Assembly (NCBI RefSeq): GCF_040183065.1
Contig: NC_091125.1
Location: forward strand, 129,582,621-129,646,620
Reading direction: 5' to 3'
DNA length: 64,000 nt
Source: Periplaneta americana
Taxonomy: Eukaryota; Arthropoda; Insecta; Blattodea; Blattidae
Positions 56,991 to 64,000 of the stretch are shown here, in pieces. The notes under the pieces were generated by a model. It was not told the origin of the DNA. It saw nothing but the letters and a program-made list of their open reading frames with translations, and did not search any database. How positions within the stretch are numbered: the first letter of the stretch is position 1; the number at the start of each line of letters is the position of its first letter. Both the position numbers and the translations under genes were made by a program.

Positions 56991-57082
56991 TCTTATTTAA
57001 CGACCCTGTATCAACAACGAGGTTATTTCGCGTCAATGGGATTGGTGTCGAGATGATGTCGGGGATTCGCTATAGATTACCC
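56991..57082 (-). mobile_element. SINE family B, short tail piece
   Basis: atttaacgaccctgtatcaa, then gggattggtgtcgagatgat and ctatagattaccc. Confidence 0.7.
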
Positions 57083-57084
57083 AA

Positions 57085-58685
57085 ATAAGATGGTTCGAAA
57101 TGAGATATGCCAGCTATTTTCGCCCGTATTAGAATATAAAGGTGTTCTACGGGCTTATATGTGAAGCCTAGCCGCGTGAATTTTTTTCGCCCTGTAAACC
57201 GTATTGTGTATAAGCTCTCACAGTTCGGCAGTGCTTATTCTATTGGAAAAGCTACAGCATTCCCCGGTTTATAGGCAGCCCACCTTGCATCGAAGTTCCC
57301 GCACAGCCTGCTAAAAATTCGGTTCCTTCATATGAAGCAAGTATTCTCTGCGTTTCCAGAATTGTATACTAAAAAACTTCTAGGAGAAAGAAAGGTTAGC
57401 CAAAATCGTGCCTTCCTCTTCCGTATCTGTACACAACGCTGTTAATCCAGTTATGTTTCTATCTGCCAGTTGTAACGACTTTGGAGTCTGTCGATGTAAG
57501 AATGAGATGAATTCCCACTTTCCAGTGTGAAGCACGTCTAAATCGACTGAATTGTTAGCTAGAAACGCCACAGATATAAGTAAATGCATTTACTAAATGC
57601 GAACAAGACTTATGGCCACGTGCATCGACGTCGCTTAGTGTAATCACCCATTAAAATTGCCACGTAACTCCTGGTTAAAGCGTTTTTACAGTGCATCGAT
57701 CTCGGATAGGACTTAAACAGAAGGTTAACCACTGTAATCTCTAACAGGCCATATTTGACGGTTAAAGGAGAAAACCAGTGATTAGTAAGCCTAGTAAAAC
57801 AAAATTGCGGCCAATTCACAGCTGACGTTTTCGAACACAATTGTAGTGTACTTGTATAGTACTTGGATTACTTGGATAGGGAGGTGCAGCATTTCAGGAG
57901 GAATTTCGTTTATAAAAATCTACGTGTAATTTCTGCTGCAACAAATGGATCACTTGGAATGACTCAAAAACCGCTCCATTTCTCCTATGAATCGGCTGCT
58001 TGCATCTTAAGATATAGCACAGTTCTCTGGTTTAGGCCTAATTGGGGCGCTGGTCTGTACACACATTCCTACTATTCTTCTTTTATAGATATTCCATCTT
58101 TTTTAATATAACACATTTAAATCTAGTAATTAAGTATGTAAATACTTCAGACTCTCATTGGAATATAACCATTTTCGCTTTTTATTTTCCATTTTTCAAG
58201 ATTTTAACCTAACAGCACTGAAAAACCAAGAAATGCAACCCCCAAACATAACAGTGCCAAAAGAAAAACAAATGCAGCGCGAAAATATAGGATACGTTCG
58301 ATTCGACGTAGAACGTTGTAAGCGCAGTCGTCTTCAGACGTTCACTGTTATTTTGTAGAGGTACGGATGCTTTTCTTTCGTCATTTTGTAGAAACAGTGT
58401 AACATCACAGACTTTAGCCTGGTTAAGTGATGTCGGTTAACCATGTGTAAATGACAGAAATTACATTTAACCACGTGGTTTCGTAACCCATGGTTACTAC
58501 ATTTTTTAACCGAGGTTGATGCACATCGGCAGTAATATCATTTGTTACCGGCATTTCAAATTCTAGATCACAATTCTTATTATAGACCTATATTTTACTC
58601 CTGGTTTGAAGAGAAAATGGCTATTTTATGTTCACACACGTAATATATTAGTAAATGTTTAGCTTTTGTAAGTTTCTTGCTTTAT
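57085..58685. other. No gene recognised
   Basis: Several open stretches of 66-82 codons (57380-58358) were read and not recognised. A plausible acceptor ttttcaag at 58192-58199 precedes an open stretch to 58357, but no donor or homology supports it. Confidence 0.35.
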
Positions 58686-58699
58686 TATTTTACATATTT

Positions 58700-59578
58700 A
58701 TTTTATTTGGATGTATTGTGGGTCCTTATCACCACGGCATGGCGAGTTCTCAGGTTGCGGATAGAGGAACCGGCCTCCAGATATGGAGAGTAGCTGCGAA
58801 TATATTGAATAAGCAGGCGTGGACAGCCAATAAGGGGTGGTCCTCCAGATTGGGAGTTGGGCAAAGGTCTAACAACCCACCACCGTAAAAAACAACTTGT
58901 TACGAATCCATACAAAGAATTGGAGCTTTATCCTTCGAAGATGTGGAGAAATTCAGATCTCTTGGAGCAACAGTAACAAATATAAACGATACTCGGGAGG
59001 AAATTAAACGCAGAATAAATATGGGAAATGCCTGTTGTTATTCGGTTGAGAAGCTTTTGTCATCTAGTCTGCTGTCAAAAAATCTGAAAGTTAGAATTTA
59101 TAAAAACAGTTATATTACCAGTTGTTCTGTATGGTTGTGAGACTTGGATTGTCACTTTGAGAGAGGAACAGAGATTAAGAGTGTTTGAGAATGAGGTGCT
59201 TAGGAAAATATTTGGGGCTAAGAGGGATGAAGTTACAGGAGAATGGAGAAAGTAACAGAACGCAAAACTGCACGCTTTTTATTCTTCACCTGACATAATT
59301 AGGAACATTAAATCCAGACGTTTGAGATGGGCAGGGCATGTGGCAGGTATGAGCGAATCCAGAAATGCTTATAGAGTGTTAGTTGGGAGGCCGGAGGGTA
59401 AAAGATCTTTGGAGATGCCGAGACGTAGATGGGAGGATAACATTAAAATGGATTTGAGGGAGGTGGGATGTGATGATAGAGACTAAATTAATCTTGCACA
59501 AGGTAGAGACCAATGGCGGGCTTATGTGAGGACGGTAATGAACCTCCGGGTTCCTTAAAAGCCATTTGTAAGTAAGTA
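58700..59578 (+). mobile_element. RTE-like LINE, family 1, internally deleted
   Basis: The left part (58736-58888) reads YHHGMASSQVADRGTGLQIW, then ANILNKQAWTANKGWSSRLG and a stop. It resembles the 5' leader of insect RTE elements. The sequence then jumps at about 58905-58930 to the C-terminal part of ORF2 (EKFRSLGATVTNINDTREEI, MGNACCYSVEKLLSSSLLSK). Frameshifts (59109) and stops follow, then AAMNLRVP-equivalent sequence and a (GTAA)n tail. Endonuclease and most of RT are missing. Confidence 0.7.
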
Positions 59579-59584
59579 AGTATT

Positions 59585-61390
59585 TTATTTAGAATCCATT
59601 GTTAATTTTCCTATCTGTAGACCTACAGTTGTATCCTTTCCACTGAGAAAAGTGTTAAAATTCAGTGCTCACAACAGTTTGACAGTATGTCAGAGGGTTA
59701 ACCGTGACGTAAGATTGCTATTGAGAGATTCGATCCACAGTCTATACAGTATTCATACATTACACAAGCTGGAGGCCTGTTTCTTTTCGTCATGAGACTA
59801 CTCTCCGCGATGAGTTTTGTGAATCGCTCAGCCACTCGCCGGTTCCTAAGCAACGTGTCTAGAATGGAGGTCAGCGCGCGTCTTTTGTGTCACTTCAAAA
59901 ACAGAATTTCAGAAGCCGTGATAATCGGCTCGAAGGTCCGATATTGACAAACACAAAGCACTGGACCGTGCTGTAATCGCTCTAGTGGTCTTGAAATATC
60001 ATGTCTGTTAAATGTTACCGATACGACAAAATCTGACACTTCTCTACGCTCCTCCGTAATCTAGCGGTAACCTTGTTTTCCTTTTGACTCAAGTATCATG
60101 GATTTAATCTCGGTTGATTGCAACCGATTTTTTCACAGATTTGAAACCTACCGAGATCGCTAACTTCGCATTGGAAGTGAGGCCGAAAGCCGCCATTTTT
60201 AAAGTGGGCAAGAACCTATGTTCGTTCATGGTACTTCTGTCATACGTATGCTAGATGGATATGGGCTAATCCATATGAAATCGATCAGTAAAAAACCTCT
60301 AATTGTTTTATACTCTAATTTTTCCCTACTTATACAAGGTGCTGAGGGGAGTGCATTTTCAAAAATATACTATCGAAAGTCAAACGGTTTTCGTATTATT
60401 GAGCGACAAATTTAGCGTATTTTATAAAAACAAGCCTCTTTCAGCGCTCAGAACTCTGGAACCATTTACTGCAGAACATTGAACGAGAGCTTATTTTGAA
60501 GCTGACATTTGGTAGGTTATGTTAAGAAGTAATCCTTATTTTTATTGTACACAGAGAGACAGATAATCTGATTTTACTTAGTTTTAGGCATTTTGGCCAT
60601 TTGTAAAAATGTAAAAAAAAATATTGAGGAAAAAACTTTGCATTATTAAGAGGGATTCGGCATTGATTGCTTAGTGGCTCGGCAATAAGTTTCGAGGGTA
60701 TTAAATAGATTATTTTCAAACGCCTAGACTTGAACGGCGCAATATCGCAAGCACTGGCCGAGAGCTGAAGATAAGCGAGCGTTGGGCGTCATTTTACTCC
60801 TGTGTTTATGAAAACCTGTGATAAAGCTAGCTCAGCCATGACTGCTAGACGACACATCACGTGTTTATGTCTACTGGCCTTGCTTCCCTCGGCTAGCTCC
60901 CGCCTCACAGTCAGCTGGTTACTTCACGTGCGTACTATTTATTTTCTTTATTTGATATTTTCAATACTTTCTTATCAACGTCCCATCAGTAAAAAATATG
61001 TGTTTATTTGTGCTTTCAATACGGAATCTAACCATATATTTTAAAAATATTTTTTCGTAGCCGAAGGCGTCTTAATGAAGAAAAATCTAAATTTCTCCAT
61101 TTCCATAAAAAGTAAGAAAAACTGTTTATATGTCAATATAAACTTTAACTTCTCAGCATCAAAATAAACCATGATTTTGATCATTGGGTGAAAGGGTTTT
61201 GGAGCCACAACAGTTTAAAGTTGTTAATTTTATGAAAATACGATAAATTTAAATATTAATTTAAACACTATTAAGTTCTGATGTCTCAAACTTTGCACAA
61301 AGCATTATATCACAGTTGTCTACGGACAGAAAAAGTTTCATTGTATTTAAAAATTGCAAGGTTAATTTTCTCTATATTTCGGTCGATTTG
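59585..61390. other. No gene recognised
   Basis: A block from about 60270 to 61370 has the look of a large interspersed repeat but no open frame over 80 codons and no ends were found. Confidence 0.3.
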
Positions 61391-61404
61391 AGATGGAATA
61401 GCCC

Positions 61405-62690
61405 ACATGCAGAAAATTTATGCGGATATGGTGGGTACATTGAGGGATAATTGTCTTTTTCACGTCACCATAAAAAGTTGGATTACTGAGTTTAAAAGAG
61501 GAGAGACGAAGTTCAAAGAAGAACACCATGTTGGAGAACCTGTTTCTGTGACCACTCCAAAAACCATCGATGCCGTGCATTATTACTTTGATAGGAACGA
61601 CGAATTGGCGTCAATTGTATATCAGATATTTTGAAAATGTCTATGAACGTGTCTCTTATATCATGCATCATGATTTGGTTATGAGAAAATTACCTGCTAA
61701 TTGGTTCCCTAAATGCGTAAAGGTCCACTCACAATGAAAATTAAACATAACCGTAACATAAACACAGACGTTTGCGGCCAGGTTACCAAATGGGATCATT
61801 CACAATGATTCACATAAACACTGACATTAACATTGCCGTTAGACGTTAACATGAAAGTTTTGCGAACTCCAGACTTTCATGTTTATGCTTACGTGATTTG
61901 CACAGTACACAATCGTGGAGCGCTGAAGTATACGACAGAATATGAGGAAATGGCATCGTTGTTATGTTTCCATGGTTACCAAGTATCTTTGCGGTTATGT
62001 TTATGTTTATATGAATGATGTGATTTTACCGTAACGTTTACATTCTTAAGTTAACGCTTACGTTATGTTTAATTTTCATTGTGAATGGGCCTTTAGGAAC
62101 GCTAATCAGAAAATGTTTAGGATGACAATTTTCAAGTCGCTTTGCCACCTTTTTGAAGGGGATTCTTCTTTTTCGTATTTTAATATGGACGAAACGTGGA
62201 TCCATCGTTACGACCTAGAAATTAAATAATAACCAAAAGAATGACAACATTCTTGTTCCGACTCCAAGAAATTTCGCGTTCAAAATCGGCATGAGAGACC
62301 GCCGCATTAGATTTTTGCGACAAAGAGGACATAATTATAACAGAGTAGTCTGAATAGGGTTAAATCATTGACGGGAGTGTATTATTCTTCATTATTAACT
62401 GAGTTCAGAGAAATAAATTGTGGGTATACATCTTGGTAGAATTTCTAACGATGTTCTAGCGAAAAAGAAAAAAAATACACCTTCTTACAAGTTCATCATT
62501 GCCTTACAGAAAATTGATGAAATAGATTTGAAATTAATTGGTCATTTTCCATATTTATTTCTCTCTCAGAACTAAAAACAAATTTTTAAGGAAAGAAGTT
62601 TCCATCGAATAAAGCAGTAATACGTATTGTGGAAGAGTGGTTTGGAGAGTAAGGCAAACAATTTTTAAAGGTTTGGAATTATAATATGTT
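61405..62690 (+). pseudogene. Mariner transposase pseudogene, split by a MITE
   Basis: The order of blocks follows a mariner transposase. First the helix-turn-helix: IYADMVGTLRDNCLFHVTIK, then SWITEFKRGETKFKEEHHVG. Then VYERVSYIMHHDLVMRKLPA. After the MITE come NMDETWIHRYDLE (first catalytic Asp), RVKSLTGVYYSSLLTEFRE and YKFIIALQKIDEIDLKLIGH FPY. Last is NKAVIRIVEEWFGE. Many stops and frameshifts; clearly dead. Ends were not identified; RTE family 1 sequence starts immediately after. Confidence 0.8.
61718..62094. mobile_element. MITE inside the mariner pseudogene
   Basis: Ends TAAAGGTCCACTCACAATGA and, inward from the right, TAAAGGCCCATTCACAATGA; both continue aaaattaaacataac. Length about 377 bp. 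It separates two parts of the mariner transposase reading (lysine-rich block before, aacgctaatcagaaa after). Confidence 0.88.
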
Positions 62691-62692
62691 AG

Positions 62693-63498
62693 AAGAAAAT
62701 CCACAAACGATTAGGGAAAATACGGAAATTTTACTTGATGCAAGTAAAGCGATAGGTTTGGAAGTAAATTCTAAAAGACAAATGTTATGATTATGTCTCG
62801 TGACCAGAATATTGTACGAAATCGAAATATAAAAATTGGAGATTTATCCTTCGAAGAGGTGGAAAAATTCAAATATCTTGGACCAACAGTAACAAATATA
62901 AATGACACTCGGGAGGAAGTTAAACGTAGCATAAATATGGGAAATGCCTGTTATTATTCGGTTGAGAAGCTTTTATCATCTAGTCTGCTGTCAAAAATCT
63001 GAAACTTAGAATTTATAAAACAGTTATATTACCGGTTGTTGTGTATGGTTGTGAAACTTGGACTCTCACTTTGAGAGAGCATCATAGGTTAAGGGTGTTT
63101 GAGAATAAGGTTCTTAGGAAAATATTTGGGGCTAAAAAGGATGAAGTTACAGGAGAATGGAGAAAGTTACACAACGCAGAACTGCACACATTATATTCTT
63201 CACCTGACATAATTAGGAAAATTAAATCCAGACGTTTTAGATGGGCAGAGTATGTAACACGTATGGGCAAATCCAGAAATGCATATAGAGTGGTAGTTGG
63301 GAGACCGGAGGGAAAGAGAACCTTTGGGAAGGCCGAGACTTAGGTGGGAGGGTAATATTAAAATGGATTTGAGGGAGGTGGGATATGATGATAGAGATTG
63401 GATTAATCTTGCACAGGATAGGGACCCATGGCGGGCTTATGTGAGGGCGACAATGAACCTCCGGGTTCCTTAAAAGCCATTTGTAAGTTGTAAGTAAG
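62693..63498 (+). mobile_element. RTE-like LINE, family 1, longest copy
   Basis: Begins ENPQTIRENTEILLDASKAI (post-YADD region), then IVRNRNIKIGDLSFEEVEKF, TNINDTREEVKRSINMGNAC, frameshift near 62998, YGCETWTLTLREHHRLRVFE, frameshift near 63335, and sequence equivalent to AAMNLRVP before a short (GTAA) tail. It joins the end of the mariner pseudogene without a gap. Confidence 0.88.
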
Positions 63499-63499
63499 A

Positions 63500-64000
63500 C
63501 TTATTGCTTTATGATCCATGTACAAAGTATGTATAGTTAAAAACATTACAGTATATTTAATAAATTAAATATTATTTTCAAACACAGTAACTTTTTTCCA
63601 CGTTGGTTTAGGAACTTAATAACGTCTCGTACAACATTCTGGGAAGGGAAGGATGAGGTAAGGAAATCTATCGGATAGATTTTTTTCAGCTTAGAAATAT
63701 TATAGAGATAGTTCGACATATTTCTAACGGTTACCAGATTTAACTGAACATCCCCTATGCGAGCGGGTCTTTCCATTGGCCTCCTCGACAGATCATAAGA
63801 AATGTTTCACTTCGTACGTACTCGGGAGAGTTGCACAGAGATTCTGTACGTTTTTTCCTCTCTCTTTCCATCTAGTACCATTTAAGCTGTGATGACATAA
63901 TTCCTTCTTATGAAATTAAAAAAACAAAAACCTCATCTTTCGTTCTTTACAACTACAAGTATTATTCCAGTCCATGCAGACCGATCGAATTGAGTTCACA
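63500..64000. other. Unrecognised DNA with one orphan open frame
   Basis: A 76-codon minus-strand frame (63776-63546) reads like a natural protein (MERPARIGDVQLNLVTVRNM and ISKLKKIYPIDFLTSSF) but no family was recognised. It could be a fragment of a repeat-encoded protein. Confidence 0.3.

Noticed and set aside
58158..58358. 66-codon frame with an acceptor-like site
   Set aside because: No donor, no recognised homology, and composition like the surroundings.

Overview
The window is insect nuclear DNA, AT-rich and dominated by repeats. The best guess is a cockroach or termite. That guess rests on remembered resemblance of the RTE-type LINE C-termini and of several tRNA-derived SINEs to blattodean repeats; no search was run. 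Nothing bacterial, viral or organellar was seen.

Only one host gene is recognised with confidence. At 12.2-12.44 kb on the + strand lie a CpG-rich promoter, a TATA-like box, a 5' UTR and the first coding exon of a Na+/K+-ATPase beta subunit (nervana type). The exon ends at a phase-1 GT donor, exactly where the conserved cytosolic tail meets the membrane segment. No later exon was recognised, so much or all of the following 51 kb may be intron 1, or the rest may lie in small exons that were missed. A 59-bp GC-rich block with canonical splice sites (9135-9193) is a weaker exon candidate.

Everything else is repeats. Four tandem arrays stand out: 3.5-4.4 kb (about 57-bp unit), 13.9-17.8 kb (80/110-bp satellite with a 530-bp higher-order repeat), 34.9-36.3 kb (degenerate unit) and 43.9-45.3 kb (about 57-bp unit). 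Three of them carry later insertions. DNA transposons are abundant, and several have both ends and target-site duplications: hAT-type at 7537-8939 (with a decayed transposase), 36940-38124, 48918-50100 and 54150-54670; Tc1/mariner-type at 702-1422, 14320-14877, 32321-32594 and 38147-39139. Mariner relics lie near 24.7-25.2, 29.8 and 61.4-62.7 kb. Retrotransposons include five copies of one RTE-like family ending in (GTAA)n, three of a second RTE-like family, CR1/jockey-like fragments, one fragment resembling the endonuclease end of an R2/R4-type element, and at least five tRNA-derived SINE families.

The region from 48.9 to 53.6 kb is a layered rearrangement: a hAT element with perfect 8-bp duplications holds an RTE insertion, its right part was tandemly duplicated with flanking DNA, and the neighbouring 0.7-0.8 kb block recurs inverted 2 kb downstream. 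No novel defence, biosynthetic or regulatory system was found. The value of the window lies in the nrv promoter exon and in the datable nesting of repeats.
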